Assembly: GCA_036345935.2 (NCBI GenBank)
Contig: JADWOT020000002.1
Location: 11,563,646 to 11,627,645 of the forward strand
Reading direction: 5' to 3'
DNA length: 64,000 nt
Source of the DNA: Taenia hydatigena
Lineage: Eukaryota > Platyhelminthes > Cestoda > Cyclophyllidea > Taeniidae
Every line of letters begins with the position of its first letter. The stretch's first letter is position 1. This document shows, in pieces, positions 10,967-22,724 of this stretch. The translations under genes were made by a program, and so were the position numbers. The notes under the pieces were generated by a model. That model made no database searches. It had not been told where the DNA came from and saw only the letters and a list, made by a program, of their open reading frames with translations.

Positions 10967-13043
10967 ACTTGGCTAACCCAACAGAGCCCAACTACCTCCA
11001 CGGCGCGTGTCTCTGTGCGTAGACCGATCGGTTGCGTGCAGTTATTCCCTACTGGCACTTTGGATGTGACACGCATCTAAGGCAACACGCGCGCGCACGC
11101 TTAGCTACTTATCGTCTTCCTATGTGTAGCCTTGAATCGGCATCGCAAAACTAAGAGCCTTCAATGTGTGCACAGGCTAGTTTTGTATTAATTCACAGCA
11201 CACAGTGGAACAAGCCATTTAGCTACACCTATTTCACAATGCGGTACAAGATTCCAATAAATAGGTCATTTAAGATGTGACGTTGCCACAATACATTGGT
11301 TGAGCATTTGCTACAATCGTCACGAATTCTGCATAAATCATGATGGATGAGGAAGGAGAAGCCTTCACTTGGATGCTAAAATAAGCCGTCGACTTGTATT
11401 CACATAGTTGCATCATATAGACTGGTTTTTACCAAGTAAGGTGTCGTTATTGTTCGTGTTTTCAAAAAACCCATTCGAAAATCCATGTAGATATTAGGTG
11501 ATTGTCTGCCCTTAACATCTTGCATCTTTCGCTCTTCGCCAAAGGAGCACATTTGATCGTACTTCTTCCTGGCTGTTTGCTAACGGAACTTTTATTTGAC
11601 AGCAGTTTAAGCGGTAATAAGAGCTGCTTAAATATCTTGCGCTATTGGTGCAGACCCATTGATTAGTGCCGAGTGGGTTGCACGGGAATTGCTATTTTGT
11701 AGTCAAATTTAATGAAAATTTTAGCATGTAGTGTGCATTTAGCAAGCAGAAGCGCTCATGTTCAGTGTTTACCCTGGTCTGCAGATGACAGCATTACCCA
11801 ACCGCAAGTGGCATCAATGCGAAACTGACTGCGTTGTCATTCATCCCATAATAACCAAAAGAAGTCAGAATGCGGTAGGCGTAAGTAGAATTGGATGTGT
11901 CGGAGCCCATAATAAACACATTCTAGAAGTGAAAGGCCATTCGGACGTCGGATAGGTATTTGAGAGCAGATTCGAATGCGTTGAGGTTTCGGATAGACGA
12001 TTAGGCAAAGTAGAGGTCTTTCCAGGTTGGAATTTAATCCTATGACCTGTTCGAATGCAATTCGGTTCTTCGCATCCGAACCAACTATGAGCAAGATGTT
12101 GGTTGCATGATGAAAAGCGACTTCAGTGTATTTGTCGCAGGCGTATAAATAAAAACTTATAACTTTGCAAACCAAAGAATTTTCCTTTTCTGAAACGAAT
12201 GTATCCATTTCGACAGAATGAAACAGCGAACAAAATACTGCCGCTCATCGGAATTGATCGGAGGTTGTCACAACGCAAAATTAAAATTAAGCCAAGCACA
12301 TCGATTTCGAACCACAACATGAGGCGGATGGAGCAAACCAGTGTAAAATGAAATCCGATTGGCTGTGCCAGTACACTAGTCTTGGAGATTTTGCTAATCG
12401 TCCAGTTCAAAGTAGAACCAAAAGATTCAGGCATCATGATTTTCGAGAGGTGGACTTGTGCTTTGTCGCACCACTTGTTCGACTTCTGAGATGCTCTATT
12501 TTTAGATGTTCTAAGCACTTTATACTGCATGTCATAAGTCTTCCCTCTTCCAGCTCAAAAATGCCCCATGACTGCATTATTTGACTCTTCCTCTTATTCA
12601 TTTCATATGTAAGTTGCTATGACCTTTTACTGCCACTGCCACCTTATATTTCCACTAAATATGTATTAACTGCAGGGATTGTGGTCTGCAAGTTGCCGGA
12701 TGGTAGAAGTCCAGCGATTACAAGAACAGTTGGGGAAGTGAAACCCAGTTGTCGAGTGAAAAGCAGTTCCAAAGTGAAGTCATGGAGCAGCCACTCAAGG
12801 GTTGTCGTTGTGAAAATAATAATACGACTGGACTGCATCCTTCAAGGGTCTGCTATGATCCTCCAAATTTTTAAAACATCTGTGCTTCGACACATTTCAT
12901 GACTTCTTAATTCTGTGTTCCCAACGCAACCAGCAGCATTGGCGAAACCTAGCTTTCCTACGTCAATGAGCTAACTGTCTTAGACAGCCGAACGAGACCT
13001 TCAAGCTTGGTTAAGTAGGCATCATGGCCGCAACCGCACTCAC
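10967..13043. other. two overlapping minus-strand frames, probably not genes
   Basis: Frames of 123 codons (minus 11837-12208) and 135 codons (minus 12123-12530) overlap in different frames. They could be one decayed coding sequence with a frameshift, but no motif was recognised. The rest shows nothing. Confidence 0.2.
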
Positions 13044-13193
13044 TTGTCATGACTGTCAACGTGGACACGAACTTGAAAAGTAAACACATTAACAGGAAAT
13101 GAGCCACGATCCAGTCCATTGCTAAGTCACCAATCAGTATACAACTGTTGGGTGTGAAGTGGTCTTCTCTTTGCATCAAATGCCCGACGATCT
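13044..13193 (-). CDS. candidate internal exon with a hydrophobic segment
   Basis: This 150-base exon lies between an AG acceptor (ATTTGTAG) and a strong donor (ACAA|GTGAGT). It starts with two bases of a split codon and ends with one. It encodes IVGHLMQREDHFTPNSC, then a hydrophobic run (MDWIVAHFLLMCLLFKF) long enough to be one membrane helix. The phase pattern (2 in, 1 out) matches the exon at 14752-14895, so the two could belong to one gene. No family was recognised. Confidence 0.36.
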
Positions 13194-13493
13194 CTACAAA
13201 TGCATTGTCAGTGAGTAAAAATACGAAGAGGAGTGAGCTTAAATCAAAAGTGGATGCGCGTTTTATGTAGATGCCAAAGCAACGAACAGCCATCAATGTG
13301 GTTAGTGAATGCAAAGAAAGGTTTGAGTCATAACGCAGACTTCAAAATAGAAACAGGCGTTCTGTCAGTCCTTTGTTGCTCTCTGAGAGGCTCAAGATGG
13401 ATCACTCCAATAATAAAGCAACAGCAAGTTAAGGAGGCATTGTTTGCCTTGGTTTGGTTAAATTGATGTTTGTCCTGGCCACGAGATGCGTAG

Positions 13494-13646
13494 TGTATTT
13501 CTCCCGACCCAGAGCAGGTAGATATTGACTCGCTGTTTCACGAAGCATTCCATGAGATCGTGTTAATGAATGTGTCGGCGTGGTGGCAGGATTGTCGCTT
13601 CAAGGGGCTGTTAGCGAGTCGGACCAGTCTCATCATGACTATGTGA
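13494..13646 (+). CDS. candidate exon of unknown gene
   Basis: After GATGCGTAG the frame reads CISPDPEQVDIDSLFHEAFH, EIVLMNVSAWWQDCRF and on to a TGA. The residue use looks coding, but no donor or partner exon was found. Confidence 0.25.
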   Translation, partial: CISPDPEQVDIDSLFHEAFHEIVLMNVSAWWQDCRFKGLLASRTSLIMTM

Positions 13647-14751
13647 ATAAAAGCGTTCCAGTGTTTTGTCAAAACGAATACATAGGAGTGGTGACCAACG
13701 TATCTGTTTCAGTCTTGGACACTCCACATAGCGTCATGTGAAAATCGTGCAAAAATCTAAAGCTGCCTGAACCCTTCAACCTTTGCGCAGCCTTTCCTGA
13801 TTGAAGAATGATGCGCTCCAGCTAGACAGCACTGTATTTTGGCCTATAGGGGAATAAATGGATTTGTTGCGTGTCATTACATATGTGAATCCGTTGTTGG
13901 CACAACTAATGCACGTCTGCATCAAATCGAATGTAGGAGTGGGCGTATGAAGCAGGTTGTAGTGTGCCCCAGCTTGGCAGCAATAAGGGATTCACTGCGA
14001 CATCATACTATGTCACGTCTGTAAAGCACAGTGATTAACGCTTGCCAGTAGCTAATTGGAATGTAAATTTTACGTCAAACGCTAATAATAATGAAGTGAA
14101 ACCGCTAGAGAGAAGGAAAAGATCAATTCAAATGACATGTTGCAAGCATCGAAACCCCTAACATGTTCGTCTGAAATTAAGATTGTTGTTGCTTCATACT
14201 GGAAGGAGAAAGGTTATTCTTGATCAACTTTTATATTCATGGAACAATCTAACTTTGCTGCAACATTGCTTTGATTGTTCTCACCACGAATGGTGGGAGG
14301 ATGTCACACTGTTTTGCTTGCATGAGAGCTGAAGTATTCACACAACTGGATTACAGCATCTTGTGACCTTACAAAACACAGCTATCTACAACGGGACTAA
14401 TAGCCGGCTGCTATGCTACCGTGGATCTGGCAGGATGACGTGCCAGATGCCATGACAACTACGCCTCGGTAACAAAGCGCCAATTATTTTACTGACACAG
14501 GATTTGCACCAATTGTGTGCTCAGTGGCTCATAAGAAATAGCATTATTTGGACAATGTGTCTGTAATTTCGCAAATACCTTTGAGTGGAATAGATATTGC
14601 GTTAGAAGGGCAGACGTCTTTGTTTAAATAATTTGTTTATGGCGACGCCCAAGTAATAATGCTTCAGTGAATAGCTCGCTGAATCTTATCGACGAAGCGC
14701 TCAGTGGCAATGTCTTTCAACAGCCGTTCGAGTGAATAAAGACTACGAAAC

Positions 14752-14895
14752 CTGGAGTGTTTGAGAGCATGAAGAGTATAGGACAGGTGACTTTGACGTG
14801 ATCGTCAGCAGTGGCTAGAATGGAGGTGCTGTTGTCTATTGTGGCTGGTTGCACAAGTTCACTGGGTAAGACTACGATGTTACACGTCGTGACCT
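14752..14895 (-). CDS. candidate internal exon of unknown gene
   Basis: The 144-base exon runs from the acceptor ATCACAG to the donor CCAG|GTTTCG, with phase 2 in and 1 out. It encodes VTTCNIVVLPSELVQPATID, then NSTSILATADDHVKVTCPIL and FMLSNTP. It holds one N-glycosylation motif (NST) and two Cys about 37 residues apart, which would suit an extracellular beta-sandwich, but no domain is certain. Its last base joins in phase to the exon at 13193-13044. Confidence 0.36.
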
Positions 14896-15355
14896 CTGTG
14901 ATAGGGGTTGTTGTCACTTACCAGACAATAGTTAGAGACGAGAAGTGGAATTAATTTGCCATAATTATAAATTCACCTTCAATATGGCAGCTTGGTTGAG
15001 CATGGCAGTGTTTGTTATCCAGCCTCGATCCTATGCCAAGTTGCTTATTTGCAGCTAGTAGCTGTGTACGTTGGAGGTCCTCAGGTTTGCGAGCCCCCTC
15101 AAACACCTTGGCATCGTTCAAATAAACAACTACTTAAGTTTCCGAATCACCGCCGAACTGAATTCACCCTGCCCTAGTAGGCTGGGCTTTTGGATGCGTC
15201 CGCCTCTCCAAGCACACTTCATCATGACCACTCCAATTTGCTATATTTTACACACTGAAATCACTTCACCAATTGAGATCTACCTTACTTGCGACGAAAA
15301 ATTGGCTATTTGTTTGGACGTTGAATTGCATTGTAATATTTTGTGTTGATTCTAC

Positions 15356-15543
15356 AGAGACTCCAAAATGAGTGTATCCACTCTAACATGCAAGTATTCG
15401 TTGGTAGTGCGGCAAGCAGTCAAGCGGACTTTTGCAAGATCCACAGAGGGTTTGCAACCGGATATGATTTGTAATGTTCTCAGCTTGCCATATGACAAGC
15501 ATTGAATGACGAATTGGAAGAGCGTAATAGTTAGGTCATCTAA
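15356..15543 (-). CDS. candidate internal exon of unknown gene
   Basis: A good acceptor (GCCACAG, preceded by a C/T-rich tract) opens 62 codons: LDDLTITLFQFVIQCLSYGK, LRTLQIISGCKPSVDLAKVR and on to VDTLILESL. The exon ends at a GT donor with two leftover bases. Composition and splice context make this one of the more convincing orphan exons. It is on the same strand as the exons at 14.8 and 13.1 kb, but the phase to the next one does not match, so at least one exon lies between if they are one gene. Confidence 0.42.
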
Positions 15544-17679
15544 CTGTGGCATTTCGTGTTATGCTCAAAATCAGAGGGGGGAGGGGGAGGCTTGACATGC
15601 AATTGGTGGATGAGTCACGCCGATTAACGCATTGTAGTGCCCCTTTCCATTGACATGCACAGGAGTGTTTACGGTGACACGGATTGATGACTGTGAGTGT
15701 CAAGCTACTTGTTCCACGTTTGAGTCGCGAACGCAATAAACTGGACTTCGCTGCATACAATGTTTGCGTAAGGAAAATCGCTGAAAGCATCCACACACAT
15801 TGTACGAAATATCATGGCTTACATTGTGGCTTCTTATTTAAAGAAGAGCTAAAGCAATCCGTCGGGGGTGGCTGATAATTCAACTCGATCGGAAACATTC
15901 GTTGTCACCTCTAATTACACTGAAGATAAAGTGCAAAAGACTAGCTTTTGCTTGATTGGTTCACGTGGACGAGAAGGGGATTGCTCAGTGCTTTGGCCTT
16001 ACGAAGCATTGGAGAAATGCGCATCCCACCAAGTTGTCTGATAGCATTCACGTGTCTTTACTCCTGGTCTAGAGGTTATAATAATGGAAATGATGCCAGC
16101 GAGGCGGGTTGATGAAGGAGGAGAACAATAAGAACTAAGGACACCAATCAGTGGTGGGGTAAGGAAGCAAAATTGTGATGTGGACAATTCTGCCGAACTT
16201 CATTACTTAATTGTTATTAGGATTGTCATGTTGTACTTACTCGCATATGCTAATATTCTAGTAATAATATGCGGTGATATCCGCAACAATTCGCTTTGAG
16301 CCATCACCGCAGATTAGATTTGCCGAAGTTTTGTAGTAGAATCCACTGCAGCAAAGTGGAACATAAATTGAAGTCGATAGACGCAGACCAGAGACCGTGG
16401 TACTCTGAGAGGTACGAAATGAGTGCGGACTAAATATATTACATCATTCTGTGGAGCGGTTGCTCGGTCGGCCTTCAAGCCTCACCTCCGTCTCGTCCCA
16501 GGGACTTATTTCTGCGTCATATCTACGCGCGGACGATAGACGAGTTAGTGTTAGAATGAGTACCGTTCATTGCAGCAGGAAGGACAGGAGAAATTACCTC
16601 TTGTTCCAAATTATATGCATTAAATATAATTGTGCACTATCCTAACGACAAAACATATTCGTCGATTGCGTGACAGTCTCATCTACGACACATCATATCC
16701 AACACCGGATTCGAAAACCATGTTAAGTATTCACTAAAAGCGCATCAAATTTGGAGTAGAAATCACTCTTTTGGACCATAACTATGGCTTGAAGATGGAA
16801 TCAGAAATGAAGTAAACATACTTAGAAGGTGGCGCCATCGCCAGGGGAAGAAATGACAACACAAATGTGTAATGCCAATCGGATTTTGCGCATAAGAAGC
16901 GAAACGAATGCAGCACTTTAGAAATAAATTAAAAATAATTTGTCCCATGCCATAATTTTACACGCAGGAGTATCGCATTGAGTTGCAACCAATAATGACG
17001 TCTAGCCGCTGGTGCTTTCTCGTTTCAGCTTATCAGAGAGAGGGTCCACTAGTCAAATCAAAGGCCAATTGCAAGGATATCAGTTCGGTTGCAAACTGTG
17101 CAATAGGAGGAGACTTGTTGATTCTAAACGGCCCAGTGCTGATTTAGGTGATTATTGCATGCACTCGTCAATTATGGGTTCGGTGTCGTGTTTGAAAAGT
17201 GCTTAACCAATCACATCATCGTTTTTCCTTACAAGACAACTCTAAGCATGGCACTTTGCACTAGTGAGGTCTTCCCGCAACAAATATGACGACTTTGTAG
17301 GTGGAAGAAGTTGACGTTAACAGGCTCTCCTAGTAGTGTGCTTTAGAATTTCTTGCAGAACATATGGTTCTACAAGTTTGTAGCACTAATGCAGGCCAAG
17401 TTTATGAAGTGGCAGGCCATCTTAGAGCTGAATTAATGGCTTAAGGCGAAAGCAACAAAGCAGCTGTTAATGGAATCCTTTTATGCAAATCTACAAAGGA
17501 TATTAAACAAAGCGTTGTGGAAAGAACAAGGAAATGTTTTGAGTAGAAAAAGGTATTAAGGCGCCATCAAAAGTTGTTCATCATTAGGGGGAGGAAGGGG
17601 CGCATCGCTGTGGATTTCATGCACTATACAAGAGTTTGTCTTCACGTCGTTGGACGCAGACGCGTGTTGCGACAGGTCA
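15544..17679. other. no supported gene
   Basis: Short frames occur on both strands (plus 15684-15875, minus 15999-16187, plus 16451-16645, minus 16763-16948). Some lie next to AG/GT dinucleotides, but none has a motif or a phase-consistent partner. Confidence 0.25.
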
Positions 17680-20095
17680 TCAGCACGTCATTCTTCCTCC
17701 ACTCCTCGTTCTCTTCCCCGTCGACCCCTGCAATTTTCCGCAAATGGTGCTATTCAAGCATTGTCTCGATTGATATGGCGCCATCGCAGCAGCTGTCACG
17801 AGCATAGCATCTGACATATGCTTGCTTTGAAGCTCTGTTTCCTCGGTCTTCCTCCCTTTCACCTGCAGCTCTTCAACTTCTGCTCTATCACACACAGCGT
17901 TTTGAAGGCACTTATTTTCCTTATCATCTGATTCGCTTGATATGTTGCGCCATTGTGTGGTGAGCACATAATTCTCCTTGGTACTGCAATTCGTACCAGT
18001 GATAATTTTGGAGAACGGTCGCAACTCATCCATGGAACTGTTTGACATTAATTCCGATTTACTAGTTGCGAGAGTTGTCGCTGACACTGGTTCTGGTGTC
18101 TGCGAAAGTTTAATTGCACTTTCTGAAGGCTCCATAATGCTCTCAACAGCCTCTTCGGACCCATCGTTTCTGTTGCTGAAAGTGACGAGACAAATGTTAG
18201 GCAGGAAGAGGCACAACCTCTCTACAATGCCAATGCACAAACAACGCTTAAATTAAAAAACGCGTTTGGATGTAAAGCAGTACAGAGGAGACTGGCATAC
18301 TCAACAAAGGCGTCCAAGTCGGATTGCTCTGCATAGGTGATGTAGAAATCGCGAATGAAACTCTCTGACTTTGTGCCCAGATCTCGTGCAATGGCTCCGA
18401 AGTCTTTGCCATGGGTATGGAGAAACTTTATGAAGCATGCTAGTTCCACTTCGGTCCAGCAATGGGAGACCCGAGAGCGACGGCTTAGGGACGCGTTCTC
18501 CTCCATCCCCTCAACCAATGATCCTTTAACTTCCCCATGTCCAATGTCTCGAATTGTAGCAACACGAAGTTTTCGATCCTATAATGGACAACCCATCATG
18601 GTTTCTGCATAGAGATGCAAATTAATGGTGTCCCAAACAGCAATGTGCACATGTACTAAGTAACGTAGGCGTGAGATCTCTTTAAGCTGGCAAAGCAAAG
18701 AGCAAGGCAAGCATTCGGGAAAGAATAATCCAGTTGTGTCGAATTGCACTTCCACCGTTGGATGAAGCAGTTTTACTGAAAAGGGGCATAATCAAATAAA
18801 TAATTGCAAGAGCCCTGATACAAGATGTGTAACAAAGCTTTGAGGGACAGAAGGTGAAGCTCAACCCACGCATGAGTTTCGAGATGCAGCAGAAGCTTTG
18901 ACAACTGCACTACATCTGCCCAATGAGACACAAATCATGCAATAAGTGATCATGATGACAGCTGATGGAACACGAATAACTGATGTTTGTTGGCGCATTG
19001 ATGCGATTCAGCGGATAATTTGACACACAGCACCCGCTGTACCAAAATATGAGGCTTTATCAAAATCTCAATTTCTTTTAGCTAAATTTCATCCCTTTGG
19101 GTCTTGGCTGAAGTCCTTCATTGGGATAAATCTGTGTACACTCGAGTAAGACTTTGGTCATGCTATTGCAAGCCGTGTCACATGATACGGTGGCACCAAT
19201 GTGTGCAAGTGGATTCACGACAAAAACGCACGTAACAATGGAATCAGGTAAAATTAATGAAATGTGTAGAGGTGGAACAGTCGCGTCATCAAAGAAATCA
19301 CTTTAACTTCAAAACACCATCCATTCCAATACAAGCGCATCGTTGGCGGCGCAATCAAGCAAATAAATAATAGAAGCTTTCATTTTATCATAGGATTATG
19401 ACATTTACCCAATCGATCGACGCAGACTTATCAATTTCACAAAAGGAAAGAGTTGAAGCTGTCTGGCACTTACTTCCTTGGGTATGGGTACAAAATTGGA
19501 CAGTTCTTCGGCAGCGTGTTTGATGTTGTAGTTATGATGGAAGAGAAGCACCAGGGCTCCCTCTTGCGAGAACCTGCAACAGTCACAACAAAATCTCTAC
19601 AAGCCTTCACCATCAATAGCGTGCATTGCTATGCTCAAAGATAGTCGCAGTGATTTAGCGGTAAGGCGCAAAAAAGGTTTGGATGTCAGTGAGCAATCCA
19701 CAATGAGCGTACCTATGATCTTTAACTTCTTTTAAATGCGCGTCAACGTCTCGCGACAGGGAGCTTCGTTCGGGAATCCAAACACTCCACTCCCGATCGG
19801 AATGCTTTTGCGTATGCTTTAGCGACTGGATGCTAGCAGCCTCACTTATGCTGGCCTGATATTCAGGGCCAACACGAGGTCCAGCTTTGAAAGGCAAGAA
19901 CGAGAAGAGGAATGTTTAAATGAAGCTGCTACATAACACGCAACACTTTGAAAATTCCAAAACGAACCAAAACTTCAGAAAGTGTAATTGTTGGCACTAA
20001 TAGATGTGGCACAGCAAAAACCTACCACGTATCACTTTGGAGCGTCTAGATGCTCTTTTCGACCTGCGCTTCATACGTCGCTGAGTGAAACCCAT
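17680..20095 (-). CDS. RCOR: REST corepressor (CoREST/RCOR-like), ELM2 + SANT
   Basis: CoREST is a nuclear scaffold that links LSD1 demethylase and HDAC1/2 to chromatin. Exons (minus strand): 20095-20026 (Arg/Lys-rich start, MGFTQRRMKRRSKRASRRSK), 19884-19713 (RAGPRVGPEYQA, then EWSVWIPERSSLSRDVDAHL: ELM2 start) and 19573-19474 (FSQEGALVLLFHHNYNIKHA, EELSNFVPIPKE: ELM2 end). The first three join in phase to 114 codons. Exon 18578 to about 18284 carries a SANT domain like CoREST SANT2 (CWTEVELACFIKFLHTHGKD, FGAIARDLGTKSESF). A Ser/Glu-rich last exon runs from about 18175 to 17680. The SANT1 exon expected between 19473 and 18579 was not found; a short stretch near 19090 (LQPRPKGMKFS) resembles the linker after it. 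The join between the SANT exon and the last exon is out of phase by one base as drawn. Confidence 0.75.
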
Positions 20096-21551
20096 CCCTA
20101 CGCTGAAGCTGCCACTTTCTGCCAATTATTTAGATCAAGTCAAAGTCGCAGCACAACCTAATGACCTTCACTCATCAGGTCTAGCTAAACAAAGGTGAGG
20201 AATTTTGCCATGTAAAACAGCCATCAATAAATAAGCTGATTTATTTTATTTGTTGAAATGGCACGTGCATCTTAGCATAGTGTCAGAAACTTTTGCTGTG
20301 TTATAAACACAACTTCCAGTGATGTCCCAATGAGCGAAAGGTGAGGCAGCTCAAAAATGCAAGGAATGCACACATCATGTGTTTCAGACAGATAAAGGCC
20401 AAATTCCTATGTTTTACTGCGGTTAAAATTTCATTTCAATCATGTTGCTGTGACAAGTCGGATTGATGTTTGATCATCATTCATTTAAATCGGTGTCGGC
20501 TTCTGTAGTCGAGCATTTCTACTCTAACTATCTCACTTTGATTTTTCGTCGATGGAAGCATTTTATTGTATTACCTAAAAAATTTGATGTGCCGGCAACC
20601 AACTTACTTGCATGGCATTTTGAATGGGCGAATTTCGCTCATGTATCGCGGTCAAGTGAATGTGAGCAGCATCTGACCGTGTGACTTACAAACAAAAGTC
20701 AAGAAGGCCTTAGTTGCAGCGCCATAAGCACAAGTACTGCACGTTACTTCCAACCCCTCGACTCTACAGGTGAGGCAAGTAGGCACGGTACTTTTGTGGC
20801 ATTTGGTTAACATTGATCTGGCGGGTTCATTCTGCACCTTTGCAGGATCAAATTTTGTTGTGGGAAGTGGTTATTGGCTGAGGACGGAGTTGTACGTTAC
20901 GCACGAGGTAGTTTGTGGGTGGCACGACTTTCATCGATGGCGACGAAACTTGCTATGCATTGCATGTAGAAGAATCGGCTCGTAGACTTGTTACGAGTTA
21001 CCTTCTTGGTTGTAGTACTTCTTCTGCCTGTTGCGAGGCAGTCGTACATGCCCATGTGAGATGCTACAGGTTCACCTGTGCCTTCTTACAGTTGCAGCGC
21101 GTCCTCTGAGACATTGTTGGTTGTTACCTCCGTGTTTGGCAGGAAGGTGTGAAAAGATATTCGCAGATTAAACGGTCCGGCGCAAGTTGGTGGACTCGGG
21201 CTAGGCCTAAATACTAGTCTTCTGATTGTGCGTCGTTGTAAAACATTAAGCAGCCTCTCAGGAGCAGGCGAAGAATAGCAATCGTTCTGTTAGAAGAAAA
21301 TAAAAGGAGTGATTTGATGAGGCAGAGGGAGAAGGAAATAGAAAGAGGTAATGAAAAGGGGAAGGACTTGGAAGGAAATACAGTGATACCAAACCTTGAT
21401 GGCTATGCAGAGTGCGTAGGGCTCATTGCAAACAGTTTATTTCTTCCATTCGGTCATCCATTTTATTCATTTGATCATCTACCCTCTGTTTAAGCAAATT
21501 TTAAGAGGTTATCAGCGCATTTCATTGGAACAAATACATTTAAGGATAAGC
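20096..21551. other. no supported gene; Cys-rich frames near 20.7-21.1 kb
   Basis: A minus frame at 20652-20837 and plus frames at 20770-21109 are Cys-rich but have no splice support or known spacing. This is also the presumed upstream (promoter) side of the CoREST gene. Confidence 0.25.
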
Positions 21552-22208
21552 ATGATGCTGGTGCTCGTGCTGTGGACCCACAGACTTCTCTTGACAGGTC
21601 AAGTCGGAAAAGCTGTCATCTAATTGATGGAAAGAGAATCGTAGCAAAGTAAAGCTAAAGGGCAGCAAAGGAAGAGATGTCATCACCTAGCCTTAATTTT
21701 GTGAAATGCAACACTTCTCAACGCTTTTGCCTTTTAAAGCCCTTTGAGCGGAGAAGGGAGCAGCAGTGAAGAAACAAAGGGCACACTCTACGAGGACAAA
21801 ACGAAGCAAGGCGAGGGTGATGAGGATGAATTGAAATGCAGTGTAGACGATATCGTAGAGTGCTGTGATGGCTGGATTTCCTCATGTTATTCGAATTCAA
21901 TTTTTTCTACTTGACACGTGCAGAATGGTTCAGTGTCACGTGCTACATGCGGTGTGCCGTGTGGTCTATTGCAGAGTCATGTTTGCTGGCTGGTAGTGCA
22001 TAATTTTAGTTGCGATTTGGCAGATGACTTAAAATGCCTGTGTGCCTCTTCATTGTGTCTGAACTACACATGCTCTACGGCAGAGAGCCAGAAGTGTCAA
22101 ACCCTTTCCCAAGACCCTCCAACTTTGCGCACTACGCGAACCCGGAAGTTAGTTCGCGATCAAAACAACCTCAATAACAAGCTTCAAGCCACCGCAACAC
22201 TATTTTGA
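21552..22208 (+). CDS. small Cys-rich secreted protein, 2 exons
   Basis: Exon 1 (21552-21602) starts MMLVLVLWTHRLLLTGQ, a typical hydrophobic signal peptide. Exon 2 (21924-22208) follows a strong acceptor (TTTTTTCTAC...GTGCAG) and joins in phase, giving 111 aa. The mature part has about ten Cys (CGVPCGLLQSHVC, CLCASSLCLNYTC, KC) and N-glycosylation motifs (NGS, NFS, NYT), and ends in a polar, basic tail. The donor CAA|GTCGGA is weak; an alternative donor three bases upstream would change the frame to a short peptide. It is likely secreted or surface-bound, with role unknown. Short Cys-rich secreted proteins are common in parasitic worms, but no family was recognised. Confidence 0.45.
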
Positions 22209-22504
22209 AGCAACCTAAATATTTATGCATTTACAATTAAGCGTATTCAAAAAAAGACGAAATCGATAATATCTCACAAGATTTCGGCGATTGAAATCGT
22301 GGTCTTGCTAACGACGAAATCTTCGCCTACTTCAAATTTATAGTTTTCTACTTTACTTTTTAACAATTAAGTAATATGCTTGATCTGAATCTACAGGCAC
22401 TAGAATGCCCTTCATTGTGGTAAATGCCTGCTAAGGAAAGTGTTTAGTATAGTTGCTCTTACACTAGAAAGCGCAATGATGAATTTTGGGGTAGCCTAGA
22501 CCCC
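22209..22504. other. A/T-rich spacer
   Basis: An A/T-rich stretch between convergent candidate genes. No clear AATAAA was seen for the secreted-protein gene. Confidence 0.3.
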
Positions 22505-22724
22505 TCAAGCAAAGCGAACCGGAGGAGGGCAAAAGGCACCATAGGCACTGGCGCCATCGTTACCGTCGCCGATGCAACGCATCATGACATGCAGGTGCTC
22601 CTGCTCCTCCATGCAGTCTACCCACATTTGTGCCGCCTCTATTGTGCAGCCCGTCTCACCAAATTCATTTTCCTTCGCTGCGCCATTGCTGCCTTCCACT
22701 CTCGCAAATTGAATATGAATAGGA
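22505..22724 (-). CDS. candidate last exon of unknown gene
   Basis: After the acceptor GCTCCTAG the frame reads SPIHIQFARVEGSNGAAKEN, then an acidic helix (IEAAQMWVDCMEEQEHLHVM) and a Gly/Pro-rich end (SAYGAFCPPPVRFA-stop). It looks like a genuine protein end. Upstream exons (above 22.8 kb) were not found and no family was recognised. Confidence 0.36.

Noticed and set aside
11837..12530. Two long minus-strand frames as a gene
   Set aside because: They overlap in different frames, show no known motif and have no clear splice sites.
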